Source: SOIA01 sp050116035
GTDB taxonomy: Bacteria > Acidobacteriota > Aminicenantia > Aminicenantales > Aminicenantaceae
Reading direction: 5' to 3'
DNA: 12,734 bases
Assembly (NCBI GenBank): GCA_050116035.1
Contig: JASFPJ010000067.1
Coordinates: forward strand, 1-12,734
In this document: piece after piece, positions 1 to 7,935 of the stretch
Position numbering within the stretch: position 1 is the stretch's first letter
How the letters are laid out: each line of letters opens with the position of its first letter
The notes under the pieces: generated by a model
Seen by the model: only the letters and a program-made list of their open reading frames with translations
Told to the model about the DNA's origin: nothing
Database searches by the model: none
Position numbers and translations under genes: made by a program

Positions 1-367
1 TCACTTCCCGAATCTCTCTCTCCAGACGATGATACTTCTGCACCGCCTGAGGAGGAATTTCCTTGTTTTCCCTGAGATAGTGCCTGATCTCTCCCAGCGC
101 TCCCTCCATCTCTTCCTGCCTGTTGAGGAGAGCCTTTTCAAACTGAATCCTGATCCTCTGGTACTCTTCCGCATTCTCTAAAACAATCTCCATCTGTTTT
201 GGAGTGAGGTCTAATCCATTTATGAGATTGAGCAGCCTGATTTCTCTCCTCATTTCTTCGGTTTTCTCCAGTTTTTCTTTAGAAAACTCTGGAAGCCCCC
301 ATAAAAGGCTTGTCGCAAACAAAAACACCATAATCCCTGAAATGATCGAAACCTTTCCCTTTTCCAT
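1..367 (-). CDS. Spy/LTxxQ-like exported protein, C-terminus beyond the window
   Basis: Partial gene: 122 N-terminal residues are visible and no stop codon is reached before the left edge. Residues 1-24 form a signal peptide (basic start MEKGK, hydrophobic core about 8-22, likely cleavage after WG). The mature part is highly charged and predicted helical. It contains LTPKQ at 54-58, the LTxxQ signature of the Spy/CpxP/ZraP group of periplasmic helical proteins, which act as chaperones or metal-stress sensors. The family call rests on this one motif plus helical charge patterning, so it is tentative. Start: GGAGG (374-378 on the complementary strand) lies 6 nt before the ATG. It sits 67 nt downstream of the HAD hydrolase gene on the same strand with no convincing terminator between, so co-transcription is likely. 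A second, better LTxxQ protein is at 10750-11322. Confidence 0.75.
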   Translation of the reverse strand, partial: MEKGKVSIISGIMVFLFATSLLWGLPEFSKEKLEKTEEMRREIRLLNLINGLDLTPKQMEIVLENAEEYQRIRIQFEKALLNRQEEMEGALGEIRHYLRENKEIPPQAVQKYHRLEREIREV

Positions 368-434
368 TTTGTGCCTCCAATAAATTAGACAAAAAACGGA
401 AGGAATTCTTGGGTTGAAATCCCCAAAAAGGGTG

Positions 435-1049
435 TCAGAAGGAAAGGTCAATCTCTTGGAGAGCCGCCTCGAGGTCTGTTTGAGGCGTCATCAGGATGCC
501 CTTTATCCCCAATTTCTGGGCAGCCTCGATGTTCTCTTCGATATCATCGATAAAAACGCACTCTTTGGCTTCGACTCCTGCCTTCTTCAGGGCTTCATCG
601 TAGATCCGGGGATGGGGTTTCATCGCCCCGACCTCGTAGGAGAGAACATAGGCGTCAAAAATCATGATTTCCGGGAACTTCTTCTTGATGAAACTGAAGC
701 GCATGACGTCTGTGTTCGAGAGCAGAACAAGTCTGTATTTCCCCTTCAGCTTCTTCAGGATTTCCAGAATGGGGGGGTTGAGAGAAAACACATCATTATA
801 GATGGAATAAAAATTATCGTAGTCGAGTTCAGCCTCGAGTATTGTTGTCGCCTGATTATAAAACTCCTCCGCCGTGATTTCTCCTCTATCGAATGCTTTG
901 CGGGGTGACGAATGAGTGGATGCCAGTTCGGCGATTTCTCCGATTGAAAGAGAAGAGTAGTTGGCAATTTTTTCAAAAAAAATAGTGTTATCAAAGTGAA
1001 TGATTACCCGACCCAAATCGGATAGCACGCAGCGAATCATCGAATTCAT
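435..1049 (-). CDS. HAD-superfamily hydrolase (HAD-IA type)
   Basis: A 204-residue protein, normal for a HAD-IA phosphatase or haloacid-dehalogenase-like enzyme with a small helical cap. Motif I is SDLGRVI with the nucleophile Asp11; the usual second Asp is Gly13, as in the YihX-like branch that carries DLGGV. Motif II is LLSNT (Ser111), motif III is Lys144 in GAMKPHP, and motif IV is FIDD (Asp168-Asp169). All catalytic positions for an aspartyl-phosphate mechanism are therefore present except the general acid/base Asp of motif I. Its absence leaves open whether it is a phosphatase or another hydrolase. Probably cytosolic; substrate unknown. Start: GAGG lies 6 nt upstream of this ATG; an in-frame Met4 is less well spaced. 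It is divergent from the MFS transporter and probably leads an operon with the Spy-like gene. Confidence 0.9.
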   Translation of the reverse strand: MNSMIRCVLSDLGRVIIHFDNTIFFEKIANYSSLSIGEIAELASTHSSPRKAFDRGEITAEEFYNQATTILEAELDYDNFYSIYNDVFSLNPPILEILKKLKGKYRLVLLSNTDVMRFSFIKKKFPEIMIFDAYVLSYEVGAMKPHPRIYDEALKKAGVEAKECVFIDDIEENIEAAQKLGIKGILMTPQTDLEAALQEIDLSF

Positions 1050-1074
1050 CCCATTCCTCTATTCAGCGAAGTAC

Positions 1075-1103
1075 TATATACCAGAAATAAAGACTTATCT
1101 CAA
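1075..1103 (-). promoter_or_regulatory. Candidate sigma70-type promoter for the HAD hydrolase
   Basis: On the minus strand TTGAGA (1098-1103) is followed after exactly 17 nt by TATATA (1075-1080). The -35 matches consensus at 5 of 6 positions and the -10 at 4 of 6. The expected start of transcription would be about 20 nt before the HAD start codon, leaving just enough room for its ribosome binding site. Confidence 0.4.
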
Positions 1104-1112
1104 CCACTCAAA

Positions 1113-1141
1113 TTGACATCGATTTTTTCCTATGGTATAAG
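1113..1141 (+). promoter_or_regulatory. Strong sigma70-type promoter for the MFS transporter
   Basis: TTGACA (1113-1118, perfect -35) and TATAAG (1136-1141, 5 of 6 for -10) are separated by 17 nt. Transcription would begin near 1147-1149, giving an unusually long leader of about 128 nt before the MFS start codon. It is back to back with the minus-strand promoter at 1075-1103; the two -35 boxes are only 9 bp apart. Confidence 0.65.
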
Positions 1142-1275
1142 CGAGGGATGAATTTAGTCGGTTTGAAGCGAAAAAAACCGGAAAACCGTTTCAGGCCGAA
1201 AAATCGCATTCCTTTCCTCAGATTGACTCCAACATTCCGTATATCCGGATTTCCCGACTGAAAGGATAAGACCGT

Positions 1276-2589
1276 ATGACCTCTGAAACCGATAAACAAC
1301 CGGGTGTTTTTCATCCCTCCAGAGTCCTCTACCGCTTCACAATCCTGATTTTTGTCTCTTCCCTGACCTTCGGCAGCTATTTTGCCTACGATATTGTCAG
1401 CGCCATCGCCCCTTCGTTGGTCGAAGAGCTGGGGGCGAGCCGGGGAATCGTCGGCACGTTTTTCACCATGTACAGTATCGGCGCGATCATTGCTGTTCTT
1501 TTCGGGGGTATTCTCCTCGACCGGCTGGGAACTCGCAAGGCCAGCATCTCATTTTCCCTCCTCATCCTAATCGGAGCCGTCATAGTCTGGCAGGCCAAAA
1601 GCATCCCGGCTTTCTTCTTGGGACGGATTATTTTCGGGGCAGGCTCCGAGCCATTGATCGTTGCTCAAAGCACTATACTGGCCCGTTGGTTCAAGAATAA
1701 AGAGCTGGCTCTCTCATTCGGGATCGCACTCACTGTCAGCCGTTTGGGATCTCTGTTCGCCTTCAATACAGGCGAACTGATCACCGGTCATTATGGTGGC
1801 TTCCGGTATGCCCTGTTCGCCGCAGTCATCTGCTGCATCATCTCCCTTCTCGCCAACATTGTATACATCATCATGGACCGAAGAGGAGAACGCGCGCTTC
1901 AACTTAAGGATGGTTCAGAGGAAAAAATCGTCTTCAAAGATATCAAGGAATTCAAACCGAGTTTCTGGTTCGTAACTCTTCTCTGCGTAACCTTTTATTC
2001 TGCAATTTTCCCTTTCACTAACCTCTCGACTGATTTCTTTGCGGAAAAATGGGGCATCGCCCGTTACGCGGAAGCGACAGGAGGATTCCTGAGTCAAGTA
2101 TTTAATAACCTTTTTCATATGTTCAGTACGGCCGGGGGAATTTCTTCCATCATCATCTTCGCTTCCATGGTCCTCGCCCCGTTTGCCGGCAGTCTGGTGG
2201 ATAAGATCGGAAAGCGGGCCACCTTGATGATCATCGGCTCGCTGCTCATGATTCCCAGCCATTTGGCCATGGGCCTCACAAAGATCTATCCTGTTCTTCC
2301 GATGATCACACTCGGTGCGGCCTTCGTGCTGGTCCCGGCGGCAATGTGGCCGTCTATTCCGCTCATCGTGCGCAAAGAACGCGTGGGCACAGCATTCGGG
2401 CTGATGACAGCTATCCAGCTCATCGGCCTTGGCCTGTTTCCGCTTTTGAACGGACTCCTTCGCGATATCACTAAGACCTATACAACCAGTATGATTATGT
2501 TTTCTAGCCTGGGCCTCTTCGGACTCTTGTTCGCTCTTCTTTTAAAAAGAGCGGATGCGCGGGAAGGCGGAAAACTGGAGCAACCCTAG
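1276..2589 (+). CDS. MFS transporter, MFSD1-like
   Basis: A 437-residue inner-membrane protein with about 12 hydrophobic segments, split into two halves by a charged cytoplasmic loop (about 201-229). The MFS motif-A loop between helices 2 and 3 is present as GGILLDRLGTRK (77-88), with a second copy GSLVDKIGKR (305-314) in the C-terminal half. The block KELALSFGIALTVSRLGS (142-159) closely resembles the corresponding stretch of the MFSD1 family, and the N-terminal GSYFAYD also fits. Animal MFSD1 moves dipeptides; a peptide or related substrate here is only an inference. Start: AAGGA is centred about 10 nt upstream of the ATG. It is transcribed from a strong promoter at 1113-1141. Downstream genes on the same strand follow after a 151-bp gap, so it may be monocistronic. 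Confidence 0.92.
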   Translation: MTSETDKQPGVFHPSRVLYRFTILIFVSSLTFGSYFAYDIVSAIAPSLVEELGASRGIVGTFFTMYSIGAIIAVLFGGILLDRLGTRKASISFSLLILIGAVIVWQAKSIPAFFLGRIIFGAGSEPLIVAQSTILARWFKNKELALSFGIALTVSRLGSLFAFNTGELITGHYGGFRYALFAAVICCIISLLANIVYIIMDRRGERALQLKDGSEEKIVFKDIKEFKPSFWFVTLLCVTFYSAIFPFTNLSTDFFAEKWGIARYAEATGGFLSQVFNNLFHMFSTAGGISSIIIFASMVLAPFAGSLVDKIGKRATLMIIGSLLMIPSHLAMGLTKIYPVLPMITLGAAFVLVPAAMWPSIPLIVRKERVGTAFGLMTAIQLIGLGLFPLLNGLLRDITKTYTTSMIMFSSLGLFGLLFALLLKRADAREGGKLEQP

Positions 2590-2740
2590 ACGCCACCGCG
2601 TCAATCTATGGCTTGGACAACGGGAATGGAATTCAGGACTTCCGCACAGAAACTGACTCAAATAGTCATGAATAAGGGTTCCCTATTTTTATCAGAAGTC
2701 CACTCTAATCATTCATGGATTCCTGGATGAACCGCAGGCT

Positions 2741-3076
2741 ATGAAAATCTGCCCTCACTGCAGCAGCAAAATTCCTGAAGACAAGATATTCTGTCCTCAA
2801 TGCGGGAAAGAATATTGGATTCCGGAGATGCCAGAAGAAAGGAACCGGGATACAGATCAAGAAGACGAGAGGCCGGGATGCCTCCAAGTCTTTTTCATCC
2901 CTCTCATCACCGCTCTTCTTTCAGCCGCATTCTTGATCTCTTGCGGCGTGATCATCAACCTGTTTGCCAATTTTGAAAGCAATCAAGTCAAAATCGCCTG
3001 GCTTTTGGGCTCTGTCCTCGCGGGAGTGGCCATATATTTTCTGCTCTCAAAAAAAAGGAACCAGGACAGAAAATAA
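2741..3076 (+). CDS. Small zinc-ribbon membrane protein
   Basis: A 111-residue protein. An N-terminal zinc ribbon is formed by two CxxC knuckles, C4/C7 (ICPHC) and C18/C21 (FCPQC). A polar acidic linker (24-44) follows, then two predicted membrane helices (about 48-75 and 85-100), and the chain ends in a basic tail. Such zinc_ribbon_2-type proteins are widespread and usually of unknown function; the ribbon should face the cytosol. The ribosome binding site is weak (CAGG very close to the ATG). An out-of-frame 9-codon reading frame overlaps the start as ATGA. The stop is 84 nt before the TlpA-like lipoprotein gene, for which a separate promoter is possible. The specific role cannot be told from sequence. 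Confidence 0.82.
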   Translation: MKICPHCSSKIPEDKIFCPQCGKEYWIPEMPEERNRDTDQEDERPGCLQVFFIPLITALLSAAFLISCGVIINLFANFESNQVKIAWLLGSVLAGVAIYFLLSKKRNQDRK

Positions 3077-3103
3077 AGCATAAAATTATCAAAAAGCGTT
3101 GAT

Positions 3104-3133
3104 TTGACCTGTTGACAGTGATTCTGTTCTAAT
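3104..3133 (+). promoter_or_regulatory. Candidate promoter upstream of the TlpA-like lipoprotein gene
   Basis: TTGACC (3104-3109) and TCTAAT (3128-3133) are 18 nt apart; each matches consensus at 5 of 6. A perfect TTGACA also lies at 3112-3117 but has no -10 box at usable spacing. Transcription would start about 20 nt before the start codon at 3161. Confidence 0.35.
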
Positions 3134-3160
3134 AGACGGGATTGTTGAAGGAGAAAATCA

Positions 3161-5050
3161 ATGAGAAAGACATTTTTAATCATTTTATGTGCCGGTCTTT
3201 TATGCTTGAGTTTCTGCGCCCAGAAAGAACCGCCCGGGAGATTTTCCTATTCCCCTGAAAAGCCCATCCCGGGGGAGGAAATCACAGTCCAATACCACCC
3301 GGAAGGAACAAGCCTTGAGAAGGCAGAGGAGATCTATCTTGTCGCCTACTCCTACACAAAGGGTTCTCCGGAGGCGAAAGATGTCTTGATGACCAAAAAG
3401 GGGAAAACCTGGACAGCCACTTTTTCTTCCGATGAAAAGAGCCGGGGAATCCTGATTAAATTCGTCCACGAGGAGGACGTGGACAACAACGAGAAAAACG
3501 GCTACGTGATCCCTCTTTATGACAACACGGGAAATCCAGTGCCAGGCGGATTAGCGGGGCTGGCCGAAGCGTTTTCATCCTGGGGAAGATATTTTTTAGA
3601 TATGGAAGCGGATATGGAATTAGCCTTTTCCTATTTCGAGGAAGAGTTCGGTCTTCATCCCGAACTCAAAAGAGAATACCTCGTTCCCTATCTAACCATA
3701 ATCGCCGGCATAAAAAGAGAAAACGGAATAGGGATTATTCTGAACGAACTGGATGAACTCGGTGCTCAACGCGACCTGACAGAGGAGGAGTATTCCTTTA
3801 TTGTCGGCTGGTATACACGACTCAATCAGACAGAAAAAGTCCAAAAGTATTCAGCTGTCATTCGAGATAAGTATCCCCAAGGGAGCTTTGTCCAGGAAGA
3901 AAGATTCAGAGAATTTTACACAACAAAAAATGTGGATAATAAAATCTTGCTCCTGGAAAAATTCAAGAGAGATTTCCCAGAAAGTGATTTCATTTCAGCG
4001 ATGCACATGTACGTCTGTTTCGCTTATCGGGACCGAGGTGAATACATCAGGATCAAGGAATACCTGGAGCAAAATCCTGAAGAAGTCAACTGGAGCCTGT
4101 ATAACAACCTCGCCTGGGGAATGGCAGAGAAAGACATCGAACTGGGATTGGCCGCGGAATTCGCCGTCAAAGGAGTGGAGCTGGCTCGCGAGGAACGCCA
4201 AAATCCAAAAACAGAAAAACCCTCTTATTTGACAGACAGAGAGTGGAAAGAACAGGCCGACATAGGTTTGGGGATGGCACTCGATACTCACGGTTTTATC
4301 CTTCTTAAGCTCGACAAAGCCAGAGAGGCTCTCCCTGCGCTTGAAGAGGCGGCTCTTCTCAGCAAAGGGAAAAATCTAGAAATCAACGAACGCTACACAG
4401 AAACACTGGTCAAGAGCGGTTCTTTCGAGAAAGCGGTTGAGGCCATCGGAAAATTCATCAAGGATGGACACAGCACATCGAAAATGGAAGACCTGTTTAA
4501 ACAGGCGTATCTTCAGCACACAGGAAATGAAAAAGAGGCTTCTGAACAACTCCTCAAACTGAAAAAAGTCGCCAGCGAGAAGACACTCGCTGAATTGAAA
4601 GAAACGATGCTCGACTCCCCTGCCCCGGATTTCGCCCTTGAAGACCTGGAAGGACAATCCATCTCACTCGCTGACCTCAAAGGAAAAATCGTCATCATTG
4701 ATTTCTGGGCCACGTGGTGCAGACCATGCATAGAGTCCTTCCCAGGAATGAAGCAAGCCGTTGAAAAATACAGAGACAACGAGACCGTCCGGTTTCTTTT
4801 CATCAACTCCTGGGAACGAGTGGAGGACTGGAAAAAGAATGCGACTGATTTTCTGATAAAAAACAACTATCCATTTCATGTGCTCCTGGATACGGAGAAT
4901 AAAGTCATCACTTCCTTTGGGGTGGAAGGCATTCCAACGAAGTTTGTTATCGATAAAAAGGGGAAAATCCGTTTCAAGAGTGTGGGATTTTCAGGAAGCA
5001 CGGAACAGCTCGTTGAAGAATTAAGCCAGATGATTGAAATGCTCCGTTAG
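3161..5050 (+). CDS. Lipoprotein with helical-repeat region and C-terminal TlpA-like thioredoxin domain
   Basis: A 629-residue exported protein. Residues 1-18 are a signal sequence ending LSFC, a relaxed lipobox with Cys19 (Phe at -1 is unusual), so lipidation is likely rather than certain. About 25-120 looks beta-rich. About 130-480 is helical and TPR-like (for example LYNNLAWGMAEKDIELGLAAE around 313-333, then an ALPALEEAALL-type helix). About 486-629 is a TlpA/redoxin domain: SPAPDFALEDLEG opens it, FWATWCRPC holds the active-site pair Cys520/Cys523, and GIPT (Pro592) is the cis-proline loop. This predicts a thiol-disulfide oxidoreductase held at the periplasmic face, with the helical part for partner binding. 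The partner is not identified. AAGGAG lies 8 nt before the ATG. The amidase gene follows after 90 nt with no terminator seen. Confidence 0.93.
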   Translation: MRKTFLIILCAGLLCLSFCAQKEPPGRFSYSPEKPIPGEEITVQYHPEGTSLEKAEEIYLVAYSYTKGSPEAKDVLMTKKGKTWTATFSSDEKSRGILIKFVHEEDVDNNEKNGYVIPLYDNTGNPVPGGLAGLAEAFSSWGRYFLDMEADMELAFSYFEEEFGLHPELKREYLVPYLTIIAGIKRENGIGIILNELDELGAQRDLTEEEYSFIVGWYTRLNQTEKVQKYSAVIRDKYPQGSFVQEERFREFYTTKNVDNKILLLEKFKRDFPESDFISAMHMYVCFAYRDRGEYIRIKEYLEQNPEEVNWSLYNNLAWGMAEKDIELGLAAEFAVKGVELAREERQNPKTEKPSYLTDREWKEQADIGLGMALDTHGFILLKLDKAREALPALEEAALLSKGKNLEINERYTETLVKSGSFEKAVEAIGKFIKDGHSTSKMEDLFKQAYLQHTGNEKEASEQLLKLKKVASEKTLAELKETMLDSPAPDFALEDLEGQSISLADLKGKIVIIDFWATWCRPCIESFPGMKQAVEKYRDNETVRFLFINSWERVEDWKKNATDFLIKNNYPFHVLLDTENKVITSFGVEGIPTKFVIDKKGKIRFKSVGFSGSTEQLVEELSQMIEMLR

Positions 5051-5140
5051 AGCCACATAACCCCTGTACTCGGAAATAAAACCTTTTCTCTGGATATTGC
5101 GCAGGGATTAAAAAAGGATAAAAAAGAGGAGAATGACACT

Positions 5141-6841
5141 ATGAGAAATTTGAAGAAAAACCGCGGATTTTCAACGGTCCTGGCAATTACATTTATTGCT
5201 TTTTTATTTATTCTGGTCTTTGGAGGGGCCTTTGCTCTCTATTATTTTAAAGGGAGAAAAATAACGGCAAACGATATTGCATCGGCAGAGAAAATTGCCG
5301 CCCTTCATTTCACGGCAAAAGAAAGAAAAATGATGCTGAATGGAGTCAGGAGAACTTCCAGCCGATATGAAAGACTCAGGAATACCTCCATCGACAACCA
5401 TGTCCCTCCAGCCCTGCTTTTCAATCCGGTTATCCCCGGCATGGAATTTGAAAGAAAACAGGATCCTTTGAAATACACCATTCCCGCAGATATTCAGGTC
5501 CCGAGTAACTTTGAGGATCTGGCTTTCTACCCTGTCACCTCCCTCGCTCAATTGATCAAATCCCGCAGGATAACATCCACCGAGCTCACACAGCTCTATC
5601 TCAGCCGGCTGAAAAAATACGGGCCTCGACTGGACTGCGTGATCACTTTGACCGAAGAATTAGCCTTAAAACAGGCGAAACGAGCGGATGAAGAAATCGT
5701 CTCTGGCAAGTACAGAGGTCCGCTCCACGGCATTCCCTGGGGAGCCAAAGACCTCCTTTCTACCAAAGGGATAAATACCACGTGGGGAGCCATGCCTTAT
5801 AAAGACCAAGTCATCGATGAAGACGCCACCGTCGTGAGAAGGCTTGAAGAAGCCGGAGCGGTTCTGGTGGCCAAACTATCGATGGGAGCTTTGGCCATGG
5901 GTGATGTCTGGTTTGGCGGAAGAACCAAGAATCCCTGGAATCCCGAGCAGGGGTCCAGCGGCTCGTCAGCCGGTTCAGCCGCTGCCACAGCGGCCGGACT
6001 GGTCGGTTTCTCCATAGGAACAGAAACCTATGGTTCGATTGTTTCTCCATCCACCAGATGCAACGTGACTGGATTGCGCCCGACTTTTGGCCGAGTGAGC
6101 CGGCATGGAGCGATGGCTTTGAGCTGGAGCATGGATAAGATCGGACCCATTTGCCGCACAGTGGAAGACTGCGCCTTGGTCTTTCATGCCATATTTGGCC
6201 CGGATGGCAGAGACCTGACCGTGGTCGACTTTCCTTTTAACTGGGATCCCTCCACTGATCTCAAAGATATCCGCATTGGCTACCTGAAAAAAGCCTTTGA
6301 GAGAGAGAATGATGACAAGAAAAACAATGAAGCGGCGCTCAAAGTTCTCCGTGGCCTCGGGGCAGAGCTTGTTCCTTTCGACCTTCCGGATTTTCCAGTC
6401 AACAACATCTCATTTATTCTGAGAGTGGAAGCCGCGGCCGCATTCGACGAACTCACTCGGAGCAACAGGGACGACCTTCTTGTCAGGCAGACCGGAGGCG
6501 CCTGGCCGAATACCTTCCGCCAGGCAAGGCTTATCCCGGCAGTGGAATACATTCAGGCTAACCGCCTCAGGACACTCCTCATGCAGGAAATGGCAGAGAA
6601 GATGGAAGGAATCGATGTCTATATCGCACCTCGTCGGGGCGGCACCAATCTTCTTATTACAAACCTGACCGGACATCCGGCTGTCCTCGTCCCCAATGGA
6701 CATAATGAAAAGGAAGGGCCCACACCCATCTCTTTTATCGGGAATCTTTTTGAGGAGGCCAAAGCTCTTCGCGCAGCTAAAGCTTTTCAGGATGCCACAG
6801 GTTTTCATCTCAAACATCCTGACCTGGATAAGAATCTTTGA
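5141..6841 (+). CDS. Membrane-anchored amidase-signature-family enzyme
   Basis: A 566-residue protein. Residues 12-36 are a hydrophobic anchor preceded by Lys/Arg, so the enzyme should face the periplasm. An extension (about 45-125) precedes the amidase-signature domain (about 130-560). The Ser-cisSer-Lys triad can be read as Lys203 (GAKD), Ser275 (GSSGSSAGSA, 271-280) and Ser299 (GTETYGS). The 24-residue spacing between the serines equals that of FAAH and GatA, so the enzyme should be active on an amide bond. Substrate is unknown. The anchor and the lack of gatB/gatC neighbours argue against a GatA role in tRNA amidation. A GAGGAG site lies 9 nt before the ATG. Likely co-transcribed with the upstream lipoprotein gene. 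The N-terminal RGFSTVL resembles a prepilin leader but lacks the Glu5. Confidence 0.92.
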   Translation: MRNLKKNRGFSTVLAITFIAFLFILVFGGAFALYYFKGRKITANDIASAEKIAALHFTAKERKMMLNGVRRTSSRYERLRNTSIDNHVPPALLFNPVIPGMEFERKQDPLKYTIPADIQVPSNFEDLAFYPVTSLAQLIKSRRITSTELTQLYLSRLKKYGPRLDCVITLTEELALKQAKRADEEIVSGKYRGPLHGIPWGAKDLLSTKGINTTWGAMPYKDQVIDEDATVVRRLEEAGAVLVAKLSMGALAMGDVWFGGRTKNPWNPEQGSSGSSAGSAAATAAGLVGFSIGTETYGSIVSPSTRCNVTGLRPTFGRVSRHGAMALSWSMDKIGPICRTVEDCALVFHAIFGPDGRDLTVVDFPFNWDPSTDLKDIRIGYLKKAFERENDDKKNNEAALKVLRGLGAELVPFDLPDFPVNNISFILRVEAAAAFDELTRSNRDDLLVRQTGGAWPNTFRQARLIPAVEYIQANRLRTLLMQEMAEKMEGIDVYIAPRRGGTNLLITNLTGHPAVLVPNGHNEKEGPTPISFIGNLFEEAKALRAAKAFQDATGFHLKHPDLDKNL

Positions 6842-6912
6842 AAGTATGATTGTGAATTTTTAGAGTCGAAGATTCACTTCATTTTGAATTAAACCTGAGG
6901 AGTGCGAACCAA

Positions 6913-7692
6913 TCAGAAAAGACCCGCATAAAGAACATCTGCATGAAAAAGCTCAGATGTCTGTGATCTGATTCTCCATGCGACCGTGTCTTTTATTGTC
7001 AAGTAAAACCAGAGTCTCTCGAAAAGCCTTAACTTTTTAGTGTAAAAAAGAGCCGAATTTGACATATTATCCACTAAGATTGTACCGATTTCTTGGTTAT
7101 CCTCATTCAGAACCACAATCTTATAGATCTCTTTCTGTTCTTCCCCTTCTGTCACTGTTTCCTTAAAAAGGCGGCCGTGAATCTTTCCTCTTTCCTTTCC
7201 TTCCCAACTCTCTTTCTTATCAAAGGAAAGACCTGTCAGCATTTCATATTCATCTCTTATCTTTATTTCTAAATAATCATCCAGAACAACATCCTCGGTT
7301 CTTGTGAAGACATTCCGCCAGTTTCTCCCTGATTCCTTTACATCAATACTGTTTGCCACCAAAATGGAGGCCCTCTCCGGAGAAAACTCTCCTCGACCTC
7401 TGACTTCTTTATCCACCAATACGCTTGCGTCGCCAGATTCGACTTGTCCCTGGATAATGATATCAAATCCTTGCGCTTCGGGAACATACAGATATTTGCC
7501 CACTCCAACCTTCGCCACTCCTTCAAACTCGATGGCGGCCTCTTGAGAGTCCACCTCTTCCTCGACGCTCTTCTTACAAGCCGGACTTCCTGCCATGACC
7601 AATAATGAAGCCAAGATACTCAGGAACAGCACCCGAGTGATCTTCTCCAGATTTCGTTTTCCTTCAGATGAATTTCCTATCCTAAAAGCCAT
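6913..7692 (-). CDS. Putative lipoprotein of unknown function
   Basis: A 259-residue protein that I do not recognise. The N-terminus has a basic stretch (GKRNLEK), a hydrophobic core (about 20-35) and SPAC with Cys39 followed by KK. This looks like a lipoprotein signal with a relaxed lipobox. The mature part is acidic at first, then has alternating beta-like segments (for example FDIIIQGQVESGDASVLVD) and ends with a Trp/Arg-containing segment. A clear GGAGG lies 8 nt before the ATG, which decides the start. It converges with the amidase gene, with 71 bp between the two stops. Upstream there are two palindromic sequences (7719-7730 and 7796-7811) that could bear on its expression. No catalytic motif is visible. 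Confidence 0.78.
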   Translation of the reverse strand: MAFRIGNSSEGKRNLEKITRVLFLSILASLLVMAGSPACKKSVEEEVDSQEAAIEFEGVAKVGVGKYLYVPEAQGFDIIIQGQVESGDASVLVDKEVRGRGEFSPERASILVANSIDVKESGRNWRNVFTRTEDVVLDDYLEIKIRDEYEMLTGLSFDKKESWEGKERGKIHGRLFKETVTEGEEQKEIYKIVVLNEDNQEIGTILVDNMSNSALFYTKKLRLFERLWFYLTIKDTVAWRIRSQTSELFHADVLYAGLF

Positions 7693-7718
7693 AACTCATA
7701 CCTCCATTGCTCAGTCAC

Positions 7719-7811
7719 TCACTAGAGTGATGATGCTCCGGGAATAGATAATCTCTTCTTTTCCAAATAAAATATGCATCCTACTTTGCCCTTAAGTTAA
7801 AATATTTTAAC
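7719..7811 (-). promoter_or_regulatory. Two palindromes upstream of the lipoprotein gene, possible operator sites
   Basis: GTTAAAATATTTTAAC (7796-7811) is a perfect 16-bp palindrome located 104 bp upstream of the start codon at 7692. TCACTAGAGTGA (7719-7730) has 5-bp arms around AG and lies 27 bp upstream. Perfect AT-rich palindromes of this size are typical of dimeric repressor sites, but no regulator gene is adjacent and no well-spaced promoter could be fixed between them. Function is inferred only. Confidence 0.3.
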
Positions 7812-7935
7812 CCATTGGACAGACTAAAGTAAAGAAGAAAGTTCATGTCGCATGCATTTCCGAAGGGATTTTGAAAAAAATTTTGGAGGATGGGAGATAC
7901 GGCTTCTCAGGCTCGGCCTTTGGATTTCAGTCATC

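Noticed and set aside
414..908. 164-codon plus-strand reading frame
   Set aside because: It lies antisense to the HAD hydrolase, whose catalytic motifs are intact, and has no ATG start with a ribosome binding site.
2589..2602. GACGC-CACC-GCGTC hairpin at the MFS stop codon as a terminator
   Set aside because: Short stem with no following T-tract; transcription could continue into the zinc-ribbon gene.
2715..2744. 9-codon frame overlapping the zinc-ribbon start as ATGA
   Set aside because: No ribosome binding site and too short to distinguish from chance, although translational coupling would look like this.
6852..6877. GTGAAT/ATTCAC hairpin between the convergent amidase and lipoprotein genes
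   Set aside because: AT-rich 6-bp stem with a 14-nt loop and only a broken T-rich stretch; too weak to call a terminator.
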